NCBI GenBank assembly: GCA_028282785.1
Contig: JANQHE010000071.1
Location: 68,423 to 122,240, forward strand
Reading direction: 5' to 3'
Length of the DNA stretch: 53,818 nt
DNA from: Bacteroidales bacterium
GTDB taxonomy: Bacteria; Bacteroidota; Bacteroidia; Bacteroidales; UBA12077
A model generated the notes under the pieces. The model was not told the DNA's origin. It did not search any database and worked only from the letters and a program-made list of their open reading frames with translations. A program made the translations under genes and the position numbers. Shown here one piece after another: positions 18,025-26,361 of this stretch (its first letter is position 1; each line of letters opens with the position of its first letter).

Positions 18025-19209
18025 ATGCACTATTTATTTAATCCTTTACCACATTCAGGAATTAATAATATCATTAAAGCAAAAGATGAATTTTATTACA
18101 CTTCCGATGGCAAAAAATATATTGATCTGGAATCGGGAATCTGGTGTGCTTCTATCGGCCATAACCACAATAATATTAATAAAATAATACATGATCAACT
18201 AAATAGTTTAAGCCATATTAGTAAACGTGTTTTACCCTCAAATATTGATAGAATTGCAAGAAAATTGCTCAATCTAACTGAAATACAAGGTAAAGTTATG
18301 TTCCTAAATACAGGAAGCGAGGCCATTGAATTTTCAATGATTCTCTCAAAACTTGTGCATAAGAATGGAAAAATTATTTCCTTTGAAGATAATTATGTTT
18401 CCGCATATGGGCAAGCCACTCAAATTGATGAAAAAATAAATATTCGACCATGCTTAAAATGTGAACAAAAAGAATGCACTAAAGACTGCAAAGTGTTAAA
18501 AAATAAAATTGATAAAAATGCAATTTTTATTTTTGATCCATTCTGTTTTTCAAGATTAGTGCTAATACCTCCACAAAAGCTTATAAAAAGAATTGAAGAA
18601 GAGATTAAACTAAATAACGGAATATTAATCGTAGATGAGATAACCACTGGTATGGGAAGAACAGGTAAGTGGTTTGGTTATGATCATTTTGAAATAAAAC
18701 CTGATATGATTGTTCTTGGAAAATCGCTGGGGAATGGTTATCCCGTTAGTGCCGTAATTATTAATGAATTTATTATTAAAAAAGTAGAAAGGACGAAATT
18801 TGGATATTATCAATCGCATCAAAATGACCCGATGGGCTGCAAAATAGCCGAAGGAGTTATAGAAGAAATTCAGGAAAATAAACTAATTGATGTTTCAAGA
18901 GAATTGGGTGCTTCATTTTTATCTAAATTAAAAGAGGAATTATTCAATATTGATTGTGTAGAGGATATCAGAGGGATTGGCCTTTTAATTGGAATACAGA
19001 TAAGCAGGGACATTACAGTAGAAGAAATATATAATAAGTTGCTTGAAAAAAGAATAATAATAGGTATTTCATTTAAATACAATGTGTTGAATGTTTTTCC
19101 GCCGTATACAATAAATCCGGTTTTGATTCCAAAAATTGCAGAAAGTATTAAAACTGTTATTTTTGAAATTGAACAGGATAAGAAAAGAATAAATAAGTTG
19201 TCAAATTAA
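18025..19209 (+). CDS. Class III aminotransferase with Cys-cluster insertion
   Basis: PLP enzyme of the ornithine/4-aminobutyrate aminotransferase family. VDEITTGMGRTGKW holds the PLP-contacting Asp, and Lys233 in VLGKSLGNGYP is the Schiff-base lysine. NTGSEAIEFSM (phosphate-binding) lies near 94-104. Length (394) is slightly short of the usual 400-450. After the EDNYVSAYGQ segment, where relatives carry a YHG-type motif, there is a C-x2-C-x4-C-x3-C cluster (Cys143, 146, 151, 155) that could bind a metal; this is not a usual feature of the family. It is coupled to the MocR gene by a 2-bp gap, so the two probably share a substrate or ligand. Specific substrate cannot be read from sequence. Confidence 0.92.
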   Translation: MHYLFNPLPHSGINNIIKAKDEFYYTSDGKKYIDLESGIWCASIGHNHNNINKIIHDQLNSLSHISKRVLPSNIDRIARKLLNLTEIQGKVMFLNTGSEAIEFSMILSKLVHKNGKIISFEDNYVSAYGQATQIDEKINIRPCLKCEQKECTKDCKVLKNKIDKNAIFIFDPFCFSRLVLIPPQKLIKRIEEEIKLNNGILIVDEITTGMGRTGKWFGYDHFEIKPDMIVLGKSLGNGYPVSAVIINEFIIKKVERTKFGYYQSHQNDPMGCKIAEGVIEEIQENKLIDVSRELGASFLSKLKEELFNIDCVEDIRGIGLLIGIQISRDITVEEIYNKLLEKRIIIGISFKYNVLNVFPPYTINPVLIPKIAESIKTVIFEIEQDKKRINKLSN

Positions 19210-19229
19210 AATTATTATAAAGCTTAAAA

Positions 19230-19835
19230 ATGAAAGAATTTTCAATTATATCAGTATCCATCATTAATATCATTATAGGAGTAAGGTATTGTATTTTAAC
19301 ATATAAGCAAAAAATAAAACCGGCTTTGGCCATGTGGACCTTTTTTACATTGGCTGTTGCAATGAGTTTAACCACGTATATGGCTGATGGAGATTATAGT
19401 CTTTGGGATAATATTCTAAATACTACCGATTTACTGTTGGTTTCTGTTGTAACCGTATTTATACTGATTTTTGGTGATACAAGTACCAAATTTACACGAT
19501 TTGACAAATTTTGTTTATTGCTTGTTATATTAATAACCATATTCTGGTTTATAACTAAAATTCATTTTTTATCTCATCTATTAATTCAGGGTATTCTGGT
19601 AATCGCATATTTCCCCGTAATCCGAAGACTATGGCAATCTAAAGAAAATACCGAGCCATTTTCGGTGTGGATTTTATTAATGATTGTTCCTGTTTTTTCT
19701 TTATTATCAAGTAAAGGGATTTTAGCAACGGTATATGCCGTTCGAGCCATTGTATCAACGGCTATTCTTATGATTTTAATGCTAAGAGTTGAAATAAAAT
19801 ACAGGAAACAAATAAGGTTAAAAACTTCTAATTAA
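19230..19835 (+). CDS. Integral membrane protein, unknown
   Basis: A 201-residue protein with about seven hydrophobic segments (near 5-22, 33-50, 63-82, 92-108, 113-126, 146-160, 166-185) and almost no soluble part. The pattern IIIGVRYCILTYKQKIKPALAMWTFF resembles small PQ-loop-like bundles, but the identity is weak. It starts 20 bp after the aminotransferase and probably belongs to the same operon, so transport of the aminotransferase substrate or product is a reasonable guess only. The 3' end overlaps the convergent GlxA-type regulator by 8 bp. Confidence 0.75.
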   Translation: MKEFSIISVSIINIIIGVRYCILTYKQKIKPALAMWTFFTLAVAMSLTTYMADGDYSLWDNILNTTDLLLVSVVTVFILIFGDTSTKFTRFDKFCLLLVILITIFWFITKIHFLSHLLIQGILVIAYFPVIRRLWQSKENTEPFSVWILLMIVPVFSLLSSKGILATVYAVRAIVSTAILMILMLRVEIKYRKQIRLKTSN

Positions 19836-20823
19836 GCATATATACCAATCGGGTATACTTTTTTCTATACTCGTTAGGTGATATTCCTGTAATTCTTTTA
19901 AATAGTTTACGGAATGTGGTCATATCATCGTAACCGACATTACGAACAATTTCTTCTATTGTTTTTTGGGTTGTTTCCAAAGCTTTTTTAACAGCTTCAA
20001 CTCTAACTCTTTGTATGTATTCTATTGGTGTATTTCCTGTTGCATTTTTAAACCTACGTATAAAATTTCGTTTACTTATGGCTACCTCGCTGGATATTTC
20101 ATCTAAAGAGATCCGTTTACTATAATTATTTTCAATATACTTTTGAGCAAATAGTATCTCTTTATCAGCATGCTGCTTTTGCGAACTGAAAATTGCATAT
20201 GAAGATTGAGGTTCTTTATGAATATCAATTAATAACATTTTAGATGTGTAATTAGCAACATCCACTCCGCAGAATTTCTCTATAATATACATCATCAAAT
20301 TATGAAATGATGTTGCTCCACCTGAGGTATAAATATTTCCGGCATCCACAATAATTTCCTGGGGTAGAAGGTTAATTTGAGGATATCTCATTTTAAAATA
20401 ATCGGCAGCGGCCCAATGTGTTGCGGCTGATTTTCCGTCAAGTAACCCCGTTTCTGCTAAAATAAAGGCACCGGTACATATACTTGCGATTTCAGTACCT
20501 TCCTCATGTTTTTGTTTAACCCAATCAACAAACTTGTAATTTCGTTCAAGCTGGTTATTAATATCTCCGTCCAAACCAGGGATTATAACCATATCAAGAT
20601 TTCCAATATCATCTATGGTATTATGGCAATAAAGAGGGTAATTATTAGCTGTATTAACCATTTTTGAATTTAGTGAAAGCAATTTAACATCGAAAAACGA
20701 ATCATTGGTTTCAATTCCATTTAATTCATTGTAATATCGACCCGCTTTATTCAGTATTTCCATTGGACCTATCATTGCCATTGATGTGCAATCTTCTAAT
20801 ACTAAAATGCCAATTTTCATCAT
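19828..20823 (-). CDS. GlxA-family AraC regulator (DJ-1/PfpI + AraC HTH)
   Basis: Transcription regulator combining a DJ-1/PfpI-like domain (residues 1-190; ASICTGAFILAETG carries the Cys at the usual nucleophile-elbow position, though the domain is probably regulatory) and a C-terminal AraC pair of helix-turn-helix motifs (about 220-320; ISLDEISSEVAISKRNFIRRF and TIEEIVRNVGYDDMTTFRKLFK, then the family-typical GISPNEYRKKY). Length 331 is typical. It faces the plus-strand VOC/membrane gene group at 20993, across 169 bp, and could control it. The signal sensed is unknown. Confidence 0.93.
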   Translation of the reverse strand: MMKIGILVLEDCTSMAMIGPMEILNKAGRYYNELNGIETNDSFFDVKLLSLNSKMVNTANNYPLYCHNTIDDIGNLDMVIIPGLDGDINNQLERNYKFVDWVKQKHEEGTEIASICTGAFILAETGLLDGKSAATHWAAADYFKMRYPQINLLPQEIIVDAGNIYTSGGATSFHNLMMYIIEKFCGVDVANYTSKMLLIDIHKEPQSSYAIFSSQKQHADKEILFAQKYIENNYSKRISLDEISSEVAISKRNFIRRFKNATGNTPIEYIQRVRVEAVKKALETTQKTIEEIVRNVGYDDMTTFRKLFKRITGISPNEYRKKYTRLVYMLN

Positions 20824-20946
20824 AAATAAAGATGTTTATTTTATTTTGATGTAAAAATACTAAAAATCAATTAGTAAAATATGTTTTGGCAGAATACCCA
20901 CTTTTTAATGTCAATATTGCCTCTTTCAAGGTGCTAATCCAACAAG

Positions 20947-20954
20947 TATTTTTG
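20947..20954 (+). promoter_or_regulatory. Candidate Bacteroidota -7 promoter element
   Basis: TATTTTTG matches the TAnnTTTG -7 consensus of Bacteroidota housekeeping promoters and lies 39 bp before the VOC start codon. I see no good -33 TTTG at the expected distance, so this is a weak call. Confidence 0.3.
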
Positions 20955-20992
20955 CTTTGTAAAATTTATTATTAATTAAAACTATTGAAATT

Positions 20993-21358
20993 ATGAATCC
21001 AGTAAATTGGTTTGAAATTCCGGTAACAGACATGAACAGAGCTGTTAATTTTTATTCGAAAGTATTTAATATAGAATTAATGCCAATGGAAATGCCTTGG
21101 ATGAAAATGGCTTCATTTCCAATGGTACAGGACACTCCTAATTCAACAGGTGCATTGGTGCAAGGAGAGGGGTTAGTACCTACAACCGAAGGTACAACTG
21201 TTTATTTTCATTGTGAAGATTTAGAGGTTGAATTAAAAAAAATTGAGGAATTAGGAGGAAAAATACTTAATCCGAAAACTCCGATAGGTGAACATGGTTT
21301 CATAGCTCACTTTGTTGATTCGGAAGGAAACCGCGTTGCATTACATTCGATAAAATAA
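20993..21358 (+). CDS. VOC (glyoxalase-like) family protein
   Basis: Small cytoplasmic protein of the vicinal oxygen chelate superfamily. PVNWFEIPVTDMNRAVNFYSKVF is the opening beta-alpha motif. VYFHCEDLEVELKKIEELGGKIL and FIAHFVDSEGNRVALHS form the second module; Glu in DSEGNRVAL is the usual last metal ligand position. At 121 residues it has the two-module single-domain length. The enzymatic role is not predictable. It heads a run of small plus-strand genes and lies divergent to the GlxA-type regulator. Confidence 0.92.
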   Translation: MNPVNWFEIPVTDMNRAVNFYSKVFNIELMPMEMPWMKMASFPMVQDTPNSTGALVQGEGLVPTTEGTTVYFHCEDLEVELKKIEELGGKILNPKTPIGEHGFIAHFVDSEGNRVALHSIK

Positions 21359-21370
21359 TTTTAACGAATT

Positions 21371-21793
21371 ATGAAATTTTATAAACGAAACGCAATTACA
21401 GCAGCAATTTTATTCCTATTGTCAGCATTTGTCGGTATGTCAATAGGAATGAATTACGATATCCGTTTTCCTTCCGAATATGAAGGCCATTATATGATAG
21501 AAAAAGGTGAAGCAATGATTCGTGCTGCACATACACACGGTATGCCATTTGCACTTTATAACCTGATTTTAGCTTTTGTTATTCCATTTCTTGGATTATC
21601 AGCCAAAATGAAAAATCTTACTTCATGGTTTGGAGTTTTAATGGTTATAATGCCATTGGCACTATTTTTAAGAGGAATGGTTTATCCTGCTACTACTTTT
21701 GATTATTTAGGGTTCGTTGGTGCAACATTTTTCTTAGTTACGTCTGCTTTATTATTAGTTGGTGCAATAAAATATAAACAATCAAAAATTTAA
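21371..21793 (+). CDS. Small membrane protein with four predicted TM segments
   Basis: A 140-residue membrane protein: segments at about 8-25, 60-77, 85-104 and 113-133. The loop before the second segment has a conserved-looking RAAHTHGMPFALYN stretch whose two His could bind a metal or haem. I know similar HTHG-containing small membrane proteins in Bacteroidota but not their role. It begins 12 bp after the VOC gene and is likely co-transcribed with it. Confidence 0.75.
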   Translation: MKFYKRNAITAAILFLLSAFVGMSIGMNYDIRFPSEYEGHYMIEKGEAMIRAAHTHGMPFALYNLILAFVIPFLGLSAKMKNLTSWFGVLMVIMPLALFLRGMVYPATTFDYLGFVGATFFLVTSALLLVGAIKYKQSKI

Positions 21794-21835
21794 ATTATTG
21801 TAATTTTATATTCTACGTACAAAATAAATTTAAAG

Positions 21836-22159
21836 ATGGAACAGGAAAAGGTATTTTACGAAAAGGTAGTTCAGCATATACTGGAAACTTATAAGGGTAC
21901 TTATGAGGGTAAAATGATGAGTGCACCAGGGGTAAAATACAATGATAAAGTATTCGTTTTTTATTATAAAAAGGATATGGTTTTCAGGCTGGGGGATGAA
22001 TTTAGCCCCCTGGCCCATAATATTAAAAATCCGCGTTTATTAAACCCATTTAAAAATAAACCTCCTTTAAAAGGTTGGTTTATAATTGAATATGACCAAA
22101 AGAACCGTTGGGAGGAACTATCGGGCTTAGCTTACGAATTTGTAAAAACACTAAAATAA
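21836..22159 (+). CDS. TfoX_N-like small protein
   Basis: A 107-residue soluble protein. The middle segment (GKMMSAPGVKYNDKVFVFYY followed by KDMVFRLG) resembles the TfoX N-terminal fold, a small alpha/beta module of unclear function outside competence. A conserved-looking GWFIIEYDQKNRWEELSGLAYEF ends the protein. The stop codon touches the start of the DUF2461 gene, so they are translationally adjacent. The family call is tentative; coding status is sure. Confidence 0.72.
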   Translation: MEQEKVFYEKVVQHILETYKGTYEGKMMSAPGVKYNDKVFVFYYKKDMVFRLGDEFSPLAHNIKNPRLLNPFKNKPPLKGWFIIEYDQKNRWEELSGLAYEFVKTLK

Positions 22160-22825
22160 ATGAGTCATTTGAATAAAAGCTTTATTAAATTCTTTCAGGA
22201 ACTGAAAAAAAATAACTCGAAAGAATGGTTTGATAACAATCGAAAAACTTATGAAAAAGAGGTTAAGGTCCCTTTTAATAATCTTGTTACGAACTTAATA
22301 CTTACAATCTCTCAATTTGATGAAAGCATTGATAAAGATACCAAAAAGGCTATTTTTAGAATTAATAGGGATATTCGGTTTTCTAAAGATAAAACACCTT
22401 ATAATACCGAAGTAAAAGCAGCATTTGTTAAAGGAGGGAGAAAATCCTCTTATCCAGGTTATTATCTGGCTATTGGACCGGAAAAGATTCATATTGGAGG
22501 CGGATTATACCATATTGAAAAAGAGAATTTGGAAAAAATCCGCAATCATATTTTGAATGGGCAAAACGGTTTTTTAGCAATTATAAACAACGATACTTTC
22601 AAAAATACTTTTGGAACTGTTCAAGGTGAAAAGAACAAAAAATTATCACCTGAATTTAAAGAACTTAGCGAAAAGATTCCGCTTATTGCAAATAAGCAAT
22701 TCTATGTTATGACTGATGTAAACTCTGAAGATGTTATTGAAAAGGAAGATTTAATAGAGTTTGTTACAAGCTATTATAGAACAGTATATAAATTGAATTG
22801 TTTTTTATGGGATGCATTGATTTAA
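22160..22825 (+). CDS. DUF2461 family protein
   Basis: A 221-residue protein of the DUF2461 (TIGR02453) family, whose biochemical role is unknown. Hallmarks: FFQELKKNNSKEWFDNNRKTYE at the start, IFRINRDIRFSKDKTPYNTEV in the middle, and YYLAIGPEKIHIGGGLYH. Length is normal. It starts immediately after the preceding stop codon and 12 bp precede the next gene, so the three small genes form one transcription unit. Confidence 0.93.
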   Translation: MSHLNKSFIKFFQELKKNNSKEWFDNNRKTYEKEVKVPFNNLVTNLILTISQFDESIDKDTKKAIFRINRDIRFSKDKTPYNTEVKAAFVKGGRKSSYPGYYLAIGPEKIHIGGGLYHIEKENLEKIRNHILNGQNGFLAIINNDTFKNTFGTVQGEKNKKLSPEFKELSEKIPLIANKQFYVMTDVNSEDVIEKEDLIEFVTSYYRTVYKLNCFLWDALI

Positions 22826-22837
22826 AAGAGGCTAAAC

Positions 22838-23116
22838 ATGACTAAACCAACCATTAAGATACTAAATGTTGATGTATATGATAAATTGATTGAATCGGTT
22901 AGTGGGATAGAGAGAAAAGGGAAAACAATGCCTTACACTTCAGTGAACGGGCATATGTTTTCGTTTTTAGATAAAAATGGAGAAATGGGGTTGAGATTAC
23001 CCCAACCTGAACGTGATGAATTTATAAAGAAATATGATACAAAACTATCAGTTCAGCACGATAAAGTAATGAAAGAGTATGTTGTCGTTCCTTACGGGTT
23101 ATTATCAAATACTTAA
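22838..23116 (+). CDS. TfoX_N-like small protein (second copy type)
   Basis: A 92-residue protein. YTSVNGHMFSFLDKNGEMGLRL is reminiscent of a TfoX_N-like module (the strand that in relatives reads like MFGxxGxxxxGxxF), followed by EFIKKYDTKLSVQHDKVMKEYVVVP, typical of stand-alone Bacteroidota members. It follows the DUF2461 gene by 12 bp. It is not closely similar to the protein at 21836. A weak hairpin (AAACTAAG 23116-23123 with CTTAGTTT 23140-23147) lies just downstream. Confidence 0.78.
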   Translation: MTKPTIKILNVDVYDKLIESVSGIERKGKTMPYTSVNGHMFSFLDKNGEMGLRLPQPERDEFIKKYDTKLSVQHDKVMKEYVVVPYGLLSNT

Positions 23117-23189
23117 AACTAAGTCATGATGATTACATTCTTAGTTTAAAACCTAAAGCAACTAAAAGTTAAGAAAATAAAAACATGAA

Positions 23190-23330
23190 GAAAAAGTCTT
23201 AGATTCTTTGTGACTGCTTTGTGAAACCCTGCTTGCAGCAGGCAAATTCGTGTCATAGCCCTGTCGGCAGACAGAGTTACTCAAAGCAGATAGAGAGCCT
23301 CACAAAGTTGCTCAATGTAAAAATACATAC
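23190..23330. repeat. Repeat-like intergenic patch
   Basis: Contains several small hairpins (CTGCTTGCAGCAG near 23230, CCTGTCGGCAGACAG near 23260) and oppositely oriented CTTTGTGA / TCACAAAG words at the ends (about 23206 and 23300). This composition is typical of dispersed non-coding repeats in Bacteroidota genomes. No gene lies in the 262-bp gap. Confidence 0.35.
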
Positions 23331-23378
23331 AAAATTTAATATGTAAACTTTTTGGAGAGTTTCATGTTTTTATCTTAT

Positions 23379-24305
23379 TTACTGTTTAACAGGTATAAAT
23401 AATTTTTTTATAGATCCCCACTTATATTTATAGCTCATAATAGATATAAATATTATGGATACAATTAAGATTTCATACAAACTTCCAACAGGGTCAACCG
23501 TATCAATTTTAAATAGGGCAGGTGTTTGTAAAACAGAGCTATCATGTGTGACTAAAAGTGCGCTTAAAACATTATTCACTACGTGTACTCCAATAGCTAA
23601 CTCAAGCCCATCATCCATTATAGTGAGTATTGCCAGGGTTAAACCTAATATCATATATTGAGGCAGCATTATAGCTACGCCATATTCTTTCACTTCGGGA
23701 TTAGCTATATGCAATAGTCCAAATGTAATAGAAGTTAATAATAAAGGAATCCAGGTATTTTTAGTTAAAACAGCCAATCCTTGTTGTAAATAACCTCTGA
23801 ACAATATTTCTTCAAATGCCGACTGTAAGCTTAAACAAGAAACTGTTACAATTACGAGAATAATAAATTGTTGGGCATTAAACTGAAAATGAACACCTTC
23901 CGGCTCAACCAGATAAGAAATAATGAAACTTAAGATCATCATACCACCCCAGACACCTACTGCAAAAAAGAAACGACCCCAATTAAATCGTTCTCTTGAA
24001 GTTAATGTGGTTTTAATGCTTCTATGATGTAAAGGTTTTACTAAAAACCAAATAGCGAAAAAACCAAAAACAAATGATAACAACATTAGAAATAACCCCA
24101 GGTTTGGATCAATACCCAATAATTCAAAATTCGTTAAATTACCGGTGTTCATATCAACACCTTTTTTCATAGCTTTTATACCGGCAATAATACCATAAGG
24201 CACACTGCCAATTTGAGTTGCTGCAAATAATGCAATTATCATTATTAGATAACGCCAAAATTCGTTCTTTCCCTGATAAGCATTTAATAAGTATTTGTTT
24301 GTCAT
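23379..24305 (-). CDS. CPBP family intramembrane glutamic endopeptidase
   Basis: Membrane protease of the CPBP/Rce1-like (Abi) family. About eight hydrophobic segments. Motif 1 is EEILFRGYLQQ near residues 165-175, motif 2 is the His in FGLLHIANPE, and motif 3 is HVVNNVLSA, so all catalytic elements are present. A long N-terminal extension with two or three extra membrane segments precedes the core, and a final segment follows. Length 308. Substrate unknown. It is divergent from the symporter at 24471 and probably monocistronic. Confidence 0.92.
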   Translation of the reverse strand: MTNKYLLNAYQGKNEFWRYLIMIIALFAATQIGSVPYGIIAGIKAMKKGVDMNTGNLTNFELLGIDPNLGLFLMLLSFVFGFFAIWFLVKPLHHRSIKTTLTSRERFNWGRFFFAVGVWGGMMILSFIISYLVEPEGVHFQFNAQQFIILVIVTVSCLSLQSAFEEILFRGYLQQGLAVLTKNTWIPLLLTSITFGLLHIANPEVKEYGVAIMLPQYMILGLTLAILTIMDDGLELAIGVHVVNNVLSALLVTHDSSVLQTPALFKIDTVDPVGSLYEILIVSIIFISIMSYKYKWGSIKKLFIPVKQ

Positions 24306-24383
24306 GTTAATTAATATTTAGTTTATTCTAATTAGTTTTATTCAAATTCAAATTATTACAAATTAATTGAAGAATCACCAAAT

Positions 24384-24398
24384 TTAACAAACTGTTAA
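24384..24398. promoter_or_regulatory. Palindrome TTAACAA-A-CTGTTAA upstream of symporter 1
   Basis: Near-perfect 7-bp arms around one base, 73 bp before the start of the first SSS symporter. A perfect version (TTAACAA-A-TTGTTAA) lies upstream of the second symporter at 27266, so both may bind one regulator. Tentative. Confidence 0.35.
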
Positions 24399-24470
24399 TA
24401 ATTCGGTATATCAATATAGCTACTCTTACAAAATAAAATCTTTTCTTAGTGATTTATTTAAAATTTAGGT

Positions 24471-26282
24471 ATGATATTAAGCAGAATTGATTGGATAATC
24501 TTATTAATTTTCTTTTTAGTTGTCATTTCCATAGGCTGGATTGCTTCAAAAACGGCAGGAAAGAATACTTCGGAATTCTTTTTGGGTGGTCGTGGCATGC
24601 CATGGTGGTTATTAGGTATTTCCATGGTAGCATGTACTTTTTCAGCAGATACGCCTAACCTTGTAACCGGAATGGTCCGTGAAAATGGAGTGGCTAAAAA
24701 TTGGGCATGGTGGGCTTTTCTTATAACCGGTATGGTAACGGTATTTATTTATGCCAAGTTATGGCGTCGTTCAAATGTAATGACAGACCTTGAGTTCTAT
24801 GAAAAACGTTACGGAGGAAAACCTGCAGCATTTTTAAGAGGTTTCAGATCACTTTATTTAGGCCTGTTTTTTAATGTTTTAATTATGGGAACGGTTACCC
24901 TTGCAGCTATAAAAATAGGTGCTGTAATGTTCGGATTAAAACCTTTGACAACTGTTTTAATCGCTTCGGCCACAGTTGTAGTATATTCAGGATTAGGGGG
25001 CTTGAAAGGTGTTATTTGGGCAGATTTTTTTCAATATTCTATTGCAATGGTAGGAGCTGTATATGCTGCTGTAGTTTCAATGAACCAACCGGAAATTCAG
25101 GCAATAGGTGGGATGCAAGGAATGCTGGGGCAGTTGGGAGATACAATTAAGTTTATTCCTGATTTTTCCAGTGCTTCAACATATGTACCCTTACTTATTA
25201 TCCCAATAGCTGTGCAATGGTGGAGTGTTTGGTATCCGGGAGCTGAACCGGGAGGCGGAGGCTATATAGCCCAAAGAATGTTAGCTGCTAAAAATGAAAA
25301 AAATGCAATTGGTGCAACCCTGCTTTTCAATTTTGCGCATTATGCCTTACGTCCATGGCCCTGGATAATTGTTGCACTGGCTTCGATGGTAATATATCCT
25401 GATTTGGCATCTATAAAAACGGAATTTCCTAATATTGATCCAACTTATTTAAAAGATGATATTGCATATCCTGTAATGCTTTCCAAACTAAAACCCGGCT
25501 GGTTGGGTTTAGTTGTAGCATCTTTAGTTGCTGCATATATGTCAACTATCGGAACGCATTTAAACTGGGGATCTTCATATATAGTAAACGACTTTTATAA
25601 GCGATTTGCACGACCAAATGCATCTGAAAAAGAACTGGTATTAATGGGGCGTATTTCAACTTTGGTTTTAATGATCCTGGCAGCGGTAGTTGCTTTGTTT
25701 TTCTTAAATAATGCAACTCAGGCCTTTAATATATTATTGCTTTCCGGAGCTGGTTCCGGTGCAATATATTTATTACGCTGGTTCTGGTGGAGGATTAATG
25801 CATGGACCGAAATTATAGCAATGATTGGCGCAACCATTGTAGCGGTAGTCCTTGTATTTTTTGTTGAAGACACTTCCGTTGCAACTAAAGTTCTGGACGG
25901 ATTCACTATGAAGCTATTGATTGCTGTAACCATAACATCTGTTATTTGGATACTTACAACACTAATTACCAGCCCTGAGAATAAAAACGTTTTAAGAACA
26001 TTTTATAAACTAACACATCCGGGAGGGCCCGGGTGGAAAAGAATTATTGAAGAAGCAAAAAACGATGGTGAAATAATCAATGAAAAAGAGTTGGGGAAAT
26101 CATGGGAAATGCCAATACAGATATTGTTGGTATTTATTGGTTGTATTGTGATTTATTCCAGTTTATTTGCTATAGGAAACTTTGTATATGGTAAAACATT
26201 ATATGGATTTATTCTGCTAACGATCGCAGGCATAGGAACCTTTTTCTTGTTTAGATCATTTAATAAATTAAGGGCAAATTAA
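24471..26282 (+). CDS. Sodium:solute symporter (SSS family), 603 aa
   Basis: Inner-membrane Na+-coupled transporter with about 13-14 hydrophobic segments. GWIASKTAGKNTSEFFLGGRGMPWW at the N-terminus (segment 1 and the loop with a GGR motif) and YSGLGGLKGVIWADFFQ (around 180-196) are SSS signatures. The C-terminal tail extends past the core with a charged cytoplasmic stretch (about 510-545) and two more segments, as in sugar-type members of the family. Substrate cannot be set. It leads a plus-strand group with a nucleotidyltransferase and a second symporter. Confidence 0.93.
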   Translation: MILSRIDWIILLIFFLVVISIGWIASKTAGKNTSEFFLGGRGMPWWLLGISMVACTFSADTPNLVTGMVRENGVAKNWAWWAFLITGMVTVFIYAKLWRRSNVMTDLEFYEKRYGGKPAAFLRGFRSLYLGLFFNVLIMGTVTLAAIKIGAVMFGLKPLTTVLIASATVVVYSGLGGLKGVIWADFFQYSIAMVGAVYAAVVSMNQPEIQAIGGMQGMLGQLGDTIKFIPDFSSASTYVPLLIIPIAVQWWSVWYPGAEPGGGGYIAQRMLAAKNEKNAIGATLLFNFAHYALRPWPWIIVALASMVIYPDLASIKTEFPNIDPTYLKDDIAYPVMLSKLKPGWLGLVVASLVAAYMSTIGTHLNWGSSYIVNDFYKRFARPNASEKELVLMGRISTLVLMILAAVVALFFLNNATQAFNILLLSGAGSGAIYLLRWFWWRINAWTEIIAMIGATIVAVVLVFFVEDTSVATKVLDGFTMKLLIAVTITSVIWILTTLITSPENKNVLRTFYKLTHPGGPGWKRIIEEAKNDGEIINEKELGKSWEMPIQILLVFIGCIVIYSSLFAIGNFVYGKTLYGFILLTIAGIGTFFLFRSFNKLRAN

Positions 26283-26361
26283 GGTTCGGATTTTAGGTTT
26301 CAATTTTCAAATTAGTATGTTTGCATTCTGAAAAATTAAACTTTAAACTTTTATATTGATT

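Noticed and set aside
20993-23116. Whole run of small genes as a single defence or stress island
   Set aside because: VOC, TfoX_N-like and DUF2461 proteins are common housekeeping-type small genes; nothing links them to defence.
23379-24305. CPBP protease as an abortive-infection system
   Set aside because: The family is called Abi in old annotations, but no phage-defence partners are present; a membrane peptidase is the safer call.
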